In this document: positions 4,757-11,941 of the stretch, piece after piece
How positions within the stretch are numbered: position 1 is the first letter of the stretch
How the letters are laid out: each line of letters opens with the position of its first letter
Source: Fontibacterium sp038145245
GTDB taxonomy: Bacteria > Pseudomonadota > Alphaproteobacteria > Pelagibacterales > Pelagibacteraceae
Assembly: GCA_038145245.1 (NCBI GenBank)
Contig: JAYQPI010000020.1
Location: 1 to 14,454, forward strand
Length of the DNA stretch: 14,454 nucleotides
Reading direction: 5' to 3'
Made by a program: the position numbers and the translations under genes
The notes under the pieces: generated by a model
Told to the model about the DNA's origin: nothing
Databases searched by the model: none
Seen by the model: only the letters and a program-made list of their open reading frames with translations

Positions 4757-6642
4757 TTATGGCTGGTTATATAGGTAATTTAACTTTATTTTTATCTTTA
4801 ATATTTAATGGTTTTCTAATTTTTTCCTTAATAAAAGGAATTAAAAATAATAACTTTAAAGAATTAAAAACAATTAGCTTTTTTAACGATAGTATTTTCT
4901 TCTTATTACTAATTTCATTTCTAATCTTAATATACTGTTTTATTGTTTCTGATTTTTCTAATGTAGCCGTTTACCAAAATTCTCATACTGCTAAGCCATT
5001 AATTTACAAAATATCGGGAGCATGGGGAAATCATGAGGGCAGTATGGTGTTATTTATTTTAATATTATCATTATTTTCATTTGTTTTTTTTAGAACAAAA
5101 GTTATTGAAAAATTAAAATTTTATACAGTTTTTTTTCAAGCAATATTAATTTTAATTTTTTTAATTTTTTTAATTTTAACTTCAAATCCTTTTGATCAAA
5201 TAGTACCCAAGCCACTTCAAGGTCTTGGTTTAAATCCTATCTTGCAGGATCCTTTACTTGCGATTCACCCGCCATTTTTATATTTTGGATATGTTGGTTT
5301 TTCTTTAGTTTTTAGTTTTGCTCTTGCAGGGTTAGTAACAAATAATTTTGATAAATTATGGAGCAAAGTTGCAAACTTTTGGATTATTCTTCCTTGGTCT
5401 TTACTGACTATTGGAATTGGCCTCGGGTCTTTTTGGGCTTACTATGAATTAGGTTGGGGCGGATATTGGTTTTGGGACCCAGTTGAAAATGCATCATTAA
5501 TGCCTTGGCTTGCAGCAACTGCTTTAGTTCACTCGAATATTGTAACTTTTAAAAAAGATAAATTACATTCTTGGACTGCGTTACTTTCTATATTTACGTT
5601 TATAATGAGTTTACTTGGGACGTTTCTAGTAAGATCTGGCGTATTAAATTCAGTTCATGCTTTTGCAAATGATCCCTATAGAGGCGTATATATTTTAAGC
5701 AGTATTTTACTTATCACTTTTTTTTCATTAGCTATTTTTATTGTCAAAAGTCCGAAAAAATTTTTGTATGAAAAATATTATTTTTTTCAAAGAGATAATT
5801 TTATCTTAATTAATAATTGTTTTTTGATATTTTTTCTTTCCGTGGTGTTAGTTGGAACTGTTTATCCTATTATTTTAGATGCAATTAGTGGCAAAAGTAT
5901 TTCGGTGGGCCCTATTTATTATCACACTATTTTAGCTCCTTTTTTATTCATATTTTTATTTTTCATGTCTCATGGGCCTCTTCTTAGTTGGAATAAAGAA
6001 GATAAATTTTTACAAATAAAAAATTTTAAAATTTTTTTTCCAATATCTATTGTGATTTCTTCAGTAATTATTTTTTGGTTCTTTAATTATAAAGATATTA
6101 TTTTAATTCTAGGTTTGTTTTTTTCTGTTTATCTAATTATTTCGGTTTTATTTGATTGGTTTTTACAAAAAAAATTAACCATACATTTTGGAAGATTAAT
6201 TTCCCATTTAGGATTTGGCGTATTAATTTTTGCTATATTCGTTAATGCTTATTTGTCTAAAGAAATTAATGCAGCGATGAAAGTGGGTGATGAAGTTAAA
6301 ATACAAGAATTTATTATTAAATTTAAAAGCATTAACAAAATTAAAAAAGAAAATTATGAGGAAGTTTTTGGTAATTTTTTAGTCATTAATAAAGAAAAAC
6401 AAATTGAATTGACGCCATCCATTAGAAGATATGATCAACCAATACAATTTACTTCTGAGACAAGTATTAAGACTAATTTTATCGTAGATTATTATTTTGC
6501 AATTAATTTGTCTGAATTTGAAAAAGAAAAAATTATGGTTAGATTTTATTATAAGCCTTTAATGTTCTGGATTTGGTTTTCGATATTACTAATTGCTATT
6601 GGTGGAATTTATCAAACATTTAGATTGAAAAATGAACAATAA
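4753..6642 (+). CDS. ccmF: Cytochrome c heme lyase subunit CcmF
   Basis: CcmF is the large polytopic subunit of the cytochrome c heme lyase; with CcmH (and CcmI) it attaches heme from CcmE to apocytochrome c. The 629-residue protein has many membrane helices. The heme-handling tryptophan-rich signature WGGYWFWDPVEN lies at residues 235-246. Flanking family segments are SGAWGNHEGSM (88-98), IHPPFLYFGYVG with His172, PWLAATALVHS with His260, and GTFLVRSGVLNSVHAFANDP. A periplasmic C-terminal domain is followed by a last helix. It starts within the ccmE stop (ATGA) and overlaps ccmG by 11 bp. Length is close to that of E. coli CcmF. Confidence 0.97.
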   Translation: MIMAGYIGNLTLFLSLIFNGFLIFSLIKGIKNNNFKELKTISFFNDSIFFLLLISFLILIYCFIVSDFSNVAVYQNSHTAKPLIYKISGAWGNHEGSMVLFILILSLFSFVFFRTKVIEKLKFYTVFFQAILILIFLIFLILTSNPFDQIVPKPLQGLGLNPILQDPLLAIHPPFLYFGYVGFSLVFSFALAGLVTNNFDKLWSKVANFWIILPWSLLTIGIGLGSFWAYYELGWGGYWFWDPVENASLMPWLAATALVHSNIVTFKKDKLHSWTALLSIFTFIMSLLGTFLVRSGVLNSVHAFANDPYRGVYILSSILLITFFSLAIFIVKSPKKFLYEKYYFFQRDNFILINNCFLIFFLSVVLVGTVYPIILDAISGKSISVGPIYYHTILAPFLFIFLFFMSHGPLLSWNKEDKFLQIKNFKIFFPISIVISSVIIFWFFNYKDIILILGLFFSVYLIISVLFDWFLQKKLTIHFGRLISHLGFGVLIFAIFVNAYLSKEINAAMKVGDEVKIQEFIIKFKSINKIKKENYEEVFGNFLVINKEKQIELTPSIRRYDQPIQFTSETSIKTNFIVDYYFAINLSEFEKEKIMVRFYYKPLMFWIWFSILLIAIGGIYQTFRLKNEQ

Positions 6643-7150
6643 ATATAAAATTACAATTCTTGCGATAACAATCGTTATAATTTTTATTCTTTTTTTAAGA
6701 GTTTTAAACTCGAATAAAACTTATCAACCCAATCAAATGATTGGGAAAAAAATTCCAGAATTTATTTTAGAAGATCTTTTTAATAAAAATATGAAGTTAG
6801 ATAGTAAAATTTTATCAGAAAAAGATTTTGTAGTTTTAAATATATGGGCATCTTGGTGTGTTCCGTGCCAGATCGAACATCCTTTTTTAATGAATTTAAA
6901 AAATAAAAATAAGATTAATATTGTAGGTCTTAATTATAAAGATGAAAATGCAAATGCTAAAAATTTTTTAAAAAAAAATGGTAATCCCTTTAGCTTAATT
7001 GGCGTCGATAAAAAAGGAGAAATAGCAATTCAATTAGGTGCTTATGGAGTTCCTGAAACGTACATTTTAAAAAAAGGAAAAATAATTTTTAAACATATTG
7101 GCCCACTAAATGAAGACGCTACTAATAAAATCTTAGAATTAAAGAAATGA
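6632..7150 (+). CDS. ccmG: Thiol:disulfide interchange protein CcmG/DsbE
   Basis: A membrane-anchored periplasmic thioredoxin-like reductant that keeps the CXXCH cysteines of apocytochrome c reduced for heme attachment. It has an N-terminal signal anchor (about residues 7-23), GKKIPEFILEDLF (38-50), and a thioredoxin fold with the active site NIWASWCVPCQIEHP: Cys76 and Cys79 in a WCVPC motif. The cis-Pro loop is GAYGVPETY with Pro141; GVPETY is the CcmG-type version of this loop. The 172-residue length is normal. Its start lies 11 bp inside ccmF and its stop overlaps ccmH by 4 bp. Confidence 0.95.
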   Translation: MNNKYKITILAITIVIIFILFLRVLNSNKTYQPNQMIGKKIPEFILEDLFNKNMKLDSKILSEKDFVVLNIWASWCVPCQIEHPFLMNLKNKNKINIVGLNYKDENANAKNFLKKNGNPFSLIGVDKKGEIAIQLGAYGVPETYILKKGKIIFKHIGPLNEDATNKILELKK

Positions 7151-7506
7151 AAAAAATTATTTTTATAATTATTTTTTTTATTTTATCTTCTAATGTTTTT
7201 TCAGCAAATGAAGAGTTAAAAAATAAAATTTATAAAAATGTTAGATGTATTGTTTGTCAGGGGCAGTCGATTTATGAGTCAAATTCTGATTTTGCAATTG
7301 ATTTAAAGAAATTAATATCTAAGAAATTAGACAGTGGAGAAAGCGAAAAACAAATTTATGATTTTTTAATAAGTCGTTATGGTGAGTGGGTTGTTTTTAA
7401 TCCAGCTTTAAATTTTAATAGTTTGGCCTTGTGGTTATTGCCATTAATTATCTTTATGATTGGGGGATTATTAATATACAGATTAAATATTAATAAAAAA
7501 AAGTAG
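7147..7506 (+). CDS. ccmH: Cytochrome c maturation protein CcmH (CycL type)
   Basis: CcmH is a thiol-disulfide partner in the heme lyase complex that binds apocytochrome c. The 119-residue protein has a signal peptide ending near NVFSA (residue 20), the redox motif NVRCIVCQGQS (31-41) with Cys34 and Cys37 in the LRCxxCQ pattern, a helical bundle region containing FLISRYGEWVVFNP (68-81), and a C-terminal membrane helix (about 92-112). This is the short alphaproteobacterial CycL form without the CcmI/TPR extension found in E. coli CcmH. No ccmI follows; the next gene encodes an outer-membrane protein. Its ATG overlaps the ccmG stop (ATGA). Confidence 0.94.
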   Translation: MKKIIFIIIFFILSSNVFSANEELKNKIYKNVRCIVCQGQSIYESNSDFAIDLKKLISKKLDSGESEKQIYDFLISRYGEWVVFNPALNFNSLALWLLPLIIFMIGGLLIYRLNINKKK

Positions 7507-7540
7507 AATCTTTATTGCATTTCCGCCAATTTTATTAAAT

Positions 7541-7545
7541 AAAGG
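7541..7545 (+). promoter_or_regulatory. Shine-Dalgarno-like site of the PagL-like gene
   Basis: AAAGG lies 8 bases before the ATG at 7554, a good spacing for ribosome binding. It supports that start codon; most other genes in the window lack such a clear site. A TTGCAT at 7515-7520 may be a weak -35 box for the same gene. Confidence 0.45.
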
Positions 7546-7553
7546 CTCATAAA

Positions 7554-8057
7554 ATGAATTCAAAACTTACTAAACTTTTTGGAATAATCTCTTTGTTGTT
7601 CATCTGTCTAGTCTCTACAGCTAGATCAGAAGGTTTCACTTTTTCAGTTGGAAAATTTGATCATAATGACAACAGAACAAACGCTGGAATGTTCCAATTA
7701 GATTATGATTTCGATAAAACTCTTTTTGGTTCTCCAATTGGTGACTTTAAACCTGTTGTTGGATTTTTAGTAACAGATGATAATGCTAAGTATGGTTATG
7801 CAGGAGTTAGATTGGATTATAAGTTAGCAAATAATTCAGTTTTAATTAGTCCAAGTTTTACACCTGGAGTTTTTGGTAAAGGCGATGGAAAAGATTTGGG
7901 TCATAACATTGAATTTAAAACACAAGTTAGAGCTGCTTTAAATTTAAGCTCGACATCTAATATTGGTATTTCTTATAGTCATATTTCAAACGCAAGCTTA
8001 GGTGATAAAAATCCAGGGGCTAATAATTACAGTATCAGTTTTCAAAAAAATTTCTAA
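7554..8057 (+). CDS. PagL-like acyloxyacyl hydrolase family outer-membrane beta-barrel protein
   Basis: A 167-residue exported protein. The signal peptide runs to about residue 25 (STARS|EGF). The mature part alternates polar and hydrophobic residues as in a small beta-barrel, and it ends in Phe (SISFQKNF), the usual outer-membrane assembly signal. Near the C-terminus YSHISNASLGDKNPG (141-155) matches the PagL lipid A 3-O-deacylase signature: His143 and Ser145 align with the catalytic His126/Ser128 of Pseudomonas PagL. The third catalytic residue, Glu140 in PagL, falls at Asn157 here by simple spacing. It may thus be inactive, use another residue, or have a different substrate. It sits between ccmH (47-bp gap) and an lldD-like gene (9-bp gap). 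Family confidence is moderate to high; enzymatic activity is uncertain. Confidence 0.7.
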   Translation: MNSKLTKLFGIISLLFICLVSTARSEGFTFSVGKFDHNDNRTNAGMFQLDYDFDKTLFGSPIGDFKPVVGFLVTDDNAKYGYAGVRLDYKLANNSVLISPSFTPGVFGKGDGKDLGHNIEFKTQVRAALNLSSTSNIGISYSHISNASLGDKNPGANNYSISFQKNF

Positions 8058-8066
8058 AATCTTATA

Positions 8067-9221
8067 ATGTCATTAGCTAGGTGTTTTAATTTTGATGATT
8101 TTAGAAAGTTAGCAAAAAGAAGACTTCCTTCTCCAATTTTTAATTATATCGATGGCGGAGCAGATGATGAGGTTACTTTAAGAAGAAATACTTCTGCATT
8201 TAATGATTGTGATCTAGTTCCAAGTGTTTTGAGAGACGTAAGTTCTATTGATACGTCTACCACTGTTTTTGGACAAAAAATTGATATGCCATTATTTCTT
8301 TCACCAACAGCAATGCACAGATTATATCATCATGATGGAGAAAAAGCGACTTCAAGAGCAGCAGAAAAGTTTGGAACTTTTTTTGGTATGTCGACTATTG
8401 CTACAACAAGCATCGAAGAAATAGGAAATTTAACTGGCGGCCCAAAATTATTTCAACTTTATATTCATAAAGACAGAGGTTTAACGGATAATTTAATTGA
8501 GCGATGTCAAAGAGCTAATTTTAAAGCGTTGTGTTTAACAGTAGATACTATCGTCGCTGGTAATAGAGAGCGTGATCATAGAACTGGATTTACTACTCCA
8601 CCAAAGTTAACTTTAGCAAGTTTGATAAGTTTTGCATTACATCCTGAATGGACACTAAACTATTTAATGCATGAAAGATTTAAACTACCCAATCTTCCAC
8701 ACACTGAGAAAGATGGACAGTCTATAGAAACTTCAGTCATAAATTATATCAACAGCCAATTTGATCCTGCCATGAATTGGAAAGATGCAGAGTATGTTGC
8801 AAAAAAATGGAAAGGTGCCTTTGCTATAAAGGGAATTGTATCTGTAGAGGATGCAAAGAAAGCCGTGGATATAGGTGCAACAGCAATTATGATTTCAAAT
8901 CATGGAGGAAGACAATTAGACGCTTCTATGTCGCCGTTCGATGTACTTGCCGATATTGTTGATGCAGTTGGAGATAAAGTAGATGTAATTTTGGATGGAG
9001 GAGTTAGAAGAGGAACGCATGTTTTAAAAGCATTAGCACTTGGAGCAAAAGCATGCTCATTTGGAAAAGGTTATTTATATGCATTATCAGCGGGAGGCCA
9101 GCAAGGAGTCGAGGCTATACTTAAAATTATGCATGCTGAAATTAAAAGAGGAATGACTCTAATGGGCTGCAGGAGCGTAAAAGAAATTACCAGAGATAAA
9201 GTAATTTTTAGAAAAAAATGA
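8067..9221 (+). CDS. FMN-dependent 2-hydroxyacid dehydrogenase, LldD (L-lactate dehydrogenase)-like
   Basis: It oxidises an L-2-hydroxyacid to a 2-oxoacid using FMN. The TIM-barrel family residues are visible: Tyr27 in FNYIDGGADDE, Tyr132 in FQLYIHKDR, Arg167 in GNRERDHR, Lys255 in FAIKG, and the catalytic His279 and substrate-binding Arg282 in SNHGGRQLD, followed by the FMN phosphate loop DGGVRRGTHVLKALALGAKA. The loop at about 171-210 (HPEWTLNYLM) resembles membrane-associated LldD dehydrogenases, suggesting quinone or cytochrome c rather than O2 as acceptor. The position of plant glycolate oxidase Trp108 is Ile111 here, arguing against a strict glycolate oxidase. It overlaps the aminotransferase gene by 4 bp (ATGA). 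The substrate is unproven; lactate or a bulkier 2-hydroxyacid is more likely than glycolate. lldD is a plausible name but not assigned. Confidence 0.9.
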   Translation: MSLARCFNFDDFRKLAKRRLPSPIFNYIDGGADDEVTLRRNTSAFNDCDLVPSVLRDVSSIDTSTTVFGQKIDMPLFLSPTAMHRLYHHDGEKATSRAAEKFGTFFGMSTIATTSIEEIGNLTGGPKLFQLYIHKDRGLTDNLIERCQRANFKALCLTVDTIVAGNRERDHRTGFTTPPKLTLASLISFALHPEWTLNYLMHERFKLPNLPHTEKDGQSIETSVINYINSQFDPAMNWKDAEYVAKKWKGAFAIKGIVSVEDAKKAVDIGATAIMISNHGGRQLDASMSPFDVLADIVDAVGDKVDVILDGGVRRGTHVLKALALGAKACSFGKGYLYALSAGGQQGVEAILKIMHAEIKRGMTLMGCRSVKEITRDKVIFRKK

Positions 9222-10384
9222 AACTAGCAAATAGTCTTTTTAAACTAGGCACTGAGAATGCCTTTGTTGTTCTTGCAAAGGCTAAGGCTTTGGAAGCTCA
9301 AGGAAAAGAAATAATTAATCTAGGAATAGGTCAGCCTGATTTTAGAACTCCAAAACATATTGTTGATGCTGCAAAAAAAGCCTTAGATGATGGTTTTCAT
9401 GGTTATACTCCAGCTAATGGTCTTCTAGAATTAAGACAAGGGGTATCTCGTCATATAAAAAAAATGTATGGCGCAAACGTTGATGCAGCAAGGGTAGTTA
9501 TTATGCCAGGAGGAAAACCTACAATGTTTTTTGCAATGCTAATGTTTGGTCAACCAGGCACAGAAATTATTTATCCAGAACCTGGATTTCCAATTTATGA
9601 ATCAATGATTAATTACTCGGGTGCAAAAGCAGTACCAATGTATCTAAGTGAGAAGAATAATTTTTCTTTTAAAGCCGAAGAAGTTTTAAAATTAATAAAT
9701 GATAAGACACGTTTAATTATTATTAATAATCCACAAAACCCTACAGGCGGTCTTATTGAAAGAGAGCAAATCGATAAACTTGTTGTTGGATTAAAAAAAT
9801 TTCCAGACGTTGCAATTTTAAGCGATGAAATTTATAGCAGACAAATTTATGATAATAAAAAAATGCCTTCTTTTTTTAATTATCCAGAACTTTTTGATCG
9901 ATTAATCGTCTTAGATGGTTGGAGCAAAACATATGCAATGACAGGTTGGCGTTTAGGTTGGAGTGTATGGCCAGAAAAAATTATTGAAGATATTACTAGA
10001 TTATGTGTCAATGATCACTCATGCCCTTGTGCCTCAACTCAAATTGCAGGTCTTGCTGCATTAGATGGACCTCATGATTTTTTAGATGAAATGATGAGTC
10101 AATTTAATAGAAGAAGAAAATTAATTGTTGATGGTCTAAACAGTATAAAGGGAATTACTTGTAATAATCCTGGAGGAGCTTTTTACGTTTTTCCTAATGT
10201 TAGCGAAACAGGAATGAACGGTAATGAATTTGCAGATAAATGTTTAAATGAAGCAGGTGTTGCAATTATTCCGGGCGTAAGTTTTGGTAAGTCTGCTAAA
10301 GATTTCGTAAGATTTAGTTTTGCTAACTCATACGAAAATATTGAAAAAGCTTTAGAAAAAATTAAAAAAACTGTTGTCAAATAA
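9218..10384 (+). CDS. PLP-dependent class I/II aminotransferase
   Basis: A fold-type I aminotransferase of 388 residues. Key features are NLGIGQPDFRTP (34-45), GYTPANGLLELR (62-73), NPQNPTGG with Asn174 (171-178), DEIYS with Asp203 (pyridine N partner) and Tyr206, the Schiff-base Lys237 in GWSKTYAMTGWRLGW, and the C-terminal substrate carboxylate Arg in FVRFSFANS. It would transfer an amino group between an amino acid and a 2-oxoacid in the cytosol. Its start overlaps the stop of the FMN dehydrogenase gene, and glcDEF follows after 60 bp, so its acceptor may be the oxoacid made by these enzymes (glyoxylate to glycine, or pyruvate to alanine). Sequence alone does not fix the substrate; automatic naming as aspartate aminotransferase would be a guess. 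Confidence 0.92.
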   Translation: MKLANSLFKLGTENAFVVLAKAKALEAQGKEIINLGIGQPDFRTPKHIVDAAKKALDDGFHGYTPANGLLELRQGVSRHIKKMYGANVDAARVVIMPGGKPTMFFAMLMFGQPGTEIIYPEPGFPIYESMINYSGAKAVPMYLSEKNNFSFKAEEVLKLINDKTRLIIINNPQNPTGGLIEREQIDKLVVGLKKFPDVAILSDEIYSRQIYDNKKMPSFFNYPELFDRLIVLDGWSKTYAMTGWRLGWSVWPEKIIEDITRLCVNDHSCPCASTQIAGLAALDGPHDFLDEMMSQFNRRRKLIVDGLNSIKGITCNNPGGAFYVFPNVSETGMNGNEFADKCLNEAGVAIIPGVSFGKSAKDFVRFSFANSYENIEKALEKIKKTVVK

Positions 10385-10395
10385 AGTTTTTTTTT
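10364..10395 (+). terminator. Weak A-tract/T-tract terminator-like element after the aminotransferase
   Basis: AAAAAAACT (10364-10372, still coding) can pair with AGTTTTTTT (10385-10393) around a 12-nt loop holding the stop codon, followed by the end of a run of nine T. The stem is almost all A:T, so it is weak. It could reduce read-through into glcD, which then would need its own promoter in the 60-bp gap. Confidence 0.28.
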
Positions 10396-10397
10396 CA

Positions 10398-10444
10398 ACT
10401 TCAAATACCTATATATATCAATAAAAATAATATAAGTTTGAAGT
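10398..10444 (+). promoter_or_regulatory. Inverted repeat directly before the glcD start
   Basis: ACTTCAAA (10398-10405) and TTTGAAGT (10437-10444) are perfect reverse complements 31 bp apart. The right arm ends at the base before the glcD ATG, and the spacer is almost purely A/T with TATATATAT and AATATAAG stretches that could serve as -10 elements. It may be a regulator site or an mRNA hairpin masking the ribosome-binding region. No Shine-Dalgarno site is evident outside the repeat. Confidence 0.35.
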
Positions 10445-11941
10445 ATGTCTACGCTTGCAATGCCACAAATTGATCAATCAGTTTTAAACAGTAGAGAAAA
10501 AATTGTTCGTGATTTAAAAAGATTTACTAATCCAATAAATGTGATTGCAGATGTAGAGGGAATAGTTCCTTATGAAACGGATGCCCTAACTGCTTATAAA
10601 CAAAAACCAATGGCTGTAGTTCTTCCAGAAAGCACAGCTGAAGTAAGCGATATTCTTAAATATTGTCATAAACATAATATTAAAGTTGTTCCAAGAGGAG
10701 CTGGCACTGGTCTTTCCGGTGGAGCATTGCCTCTTGCTGATTGTGTTTTATTAGGATTGAGTAAATTTAATAAAATTCTAGAGATAGATTTTGAAAATAG
10801 ATGTGTCGTTACTCAGCCCGGAGTTACAAATTTATCCTTAACAAAAGCCGTTGAACACAATGGTTTTTATTATGCACCAGATCCTTCAAGTCAAATTGCA
10901 TGTTCAATAGGTGGAAATATTGCTGAAAATTCTGGAGGAGTTCATTCCCTAAAATATGGAACTACAACTAATAATGTCTTAGGTGTTGAAGTAGTTTTAA
11001 TGGATGGAACGGTAATGAGATTTGGTGGAAAAAAATTGGAGTCGGAAGGTTATGATTTATTAGGAATTATTACAGGATCAGAAGGATTACTTGGAATATT
11101 AACCGAAGTTACAGTAAAGATTTTAAAAAAACCTCAATCAGTTAAAGCTTTGCTTTTAGGCTTTCAAAGCATTGAAAATGCAGGGCAATGTGTTTCAGAT
11201 ATTATTTCAGGAGGAATTATCCCTGGAGGGATGGAAGTAATGGACAAACCATTAATTAAAGCAACAGATGATTATTCTAAAGCTGGCTATCCTAGAGATG
11301 TTGAGGCGATTTTAATTGTGGAATTGGATGGAACCGAAAGTGAAGTAAATGTTTTAATAAAAAAAGTTGAAGAAATTGCAAAAAAAAATAAAGCAACTTA
11401 TTTACGCATCAGTAAGAATGACGAGGAAAGGTTAAGATTTTGGCTTGGAAGAAAAGCAGCATTTCCGGCAATTGGCGATATGTCTCCCGATTATTTATGT
11501 ATGGATGGAACTATTCCTAGAAAAAAATTACCAGAAGTTTTAAGAGAAATTACCAAACTTTCACAAAAGCATGGATTAAGAGTTGCAAATTGTTTTCATG
11601 CGGGAGATGGCAATCTACATCCATTAATTATGTTTGATTCAAATATAAAAAGCGAACTAAAGAGAGCTGAAAAATTTGGAGCAGATATTTTAAAATATTG
11701 TGTAAAAGTTGGTGGTGTATTGACGGGTGAGCATGGGGTTGGAGTTGAAAAAAGAGATTTAATGTGTGAAATGTTTAATGATGAAGATATTCAGCAACAA
11801 CTCAATATTAAACAAGCTTTTGATGATAAGTCTCTATTAAATCCTGGGAAAGTTTATCCAGTTCTTCATCGTTGCGCCGAAGGTGGAAAAATGCATGTCC
11901 ACAAGGGAGACATAAAATTTAAAGATATCCCAAGATTTTAA
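10445..11941 (+). CDS. glcD: Glycolate oxidase subunit GlcD (FAD-linked oxidase)
   Basis: The catalytic FAD subunit of glycolate oxidase/dehydrogenase, oxidising glycolate (and often D-lactate) to the 2-oxoacid at the inner membrane with GlcE and GlcF. The PCMH-type FAD domain shows PRGAGTGLSGGA (83-94), the segment at 145-165 (PDPSSQ then SIGGNIAENSGG) and GSEGLLGILTEVTVKI (211-226). The C-terminal FAD-oxidase domain has FHAGDGNLHP (His385, His392) and GGVLTGEHGVGVEKRD with His430, residues of the metal/substrate site in this family, and ends with NPGKVYP. The 498-residue length matches GlcD. It ends in TAATG shared with glcE (1-bp overlap). The adjoining glcE and glcF separate it from stand-alone D-lactate dehydrogenases of the same fold. 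Confidence 0.95.
   Translation: MSTLAMPQIDQSVLNSREKIVRDLKRFTNPINVIADVEGIVPYETDALTAYKQKPMAVVLPESTAEVSDILKYCHKHNIKVVPRGAGTGLSGGALPLADCVLLGLSKFNKILEIDFENRCVVTQPGVTNLSLTKAVEHNGFYYAPDPSSQIACSIGGNIAENSGGVHSLKYGTTTNNVLGVEVVLMDGTVMRFGGKKLESEGYDLLGIITGSEGLLGILTEVTVKILKKPQSVKALLLGFQSIENAGQCVSDIISGGIIPGGMEVMDKPLIKATDDYSKAGYPRDVEAILIVELDGTESEVNVLIKKVEEIAKKNKATYLRISKNDEERLRFWLGRKAAFPAIGDMSPDYLCMDGTIPRKKLPEVLREITKLSQKHGLRVANCFHAGDGNLHPLIMFDSNIKSELKRAEKFGADILKYCVKVGGVLTGEHGVGVEKRDLMCEMFNDEDIQQQLNIKQAFDDKSLLNPGKVYPVLHRCAEGGKMHVHKGDIKFKDIPRF

Noticed and set aside
8063..8068. TATAAT box at the start of the FMN dehydrogenase gene
   Set aside because: It overlaps the start codon itself, so it cannot promote this gene except as an unusual downstream start; likely chance in AT-rich sequence.
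8777..8962. 61-residue open frame inside the FMN dehydrogenase gene, rich in Cys and Arg
   Set aside because: It is an out-of-frame shadow of a conserved catalytic region; the Cys content comes from frame-shifted codons.
10183..10404. 73-residue minus-strand open frame over the end of the aminotransferase
   Set aside because: It is antisense to conserved coding sequence and shows no family resemblance.
10385..10444. Glycine riboswitch before glcD
   Set aside because: Glycine riboswitches are known in SAR11, but this 60-bp, nearly G/C-free gap is too short and lacks the conserved aptamer core.
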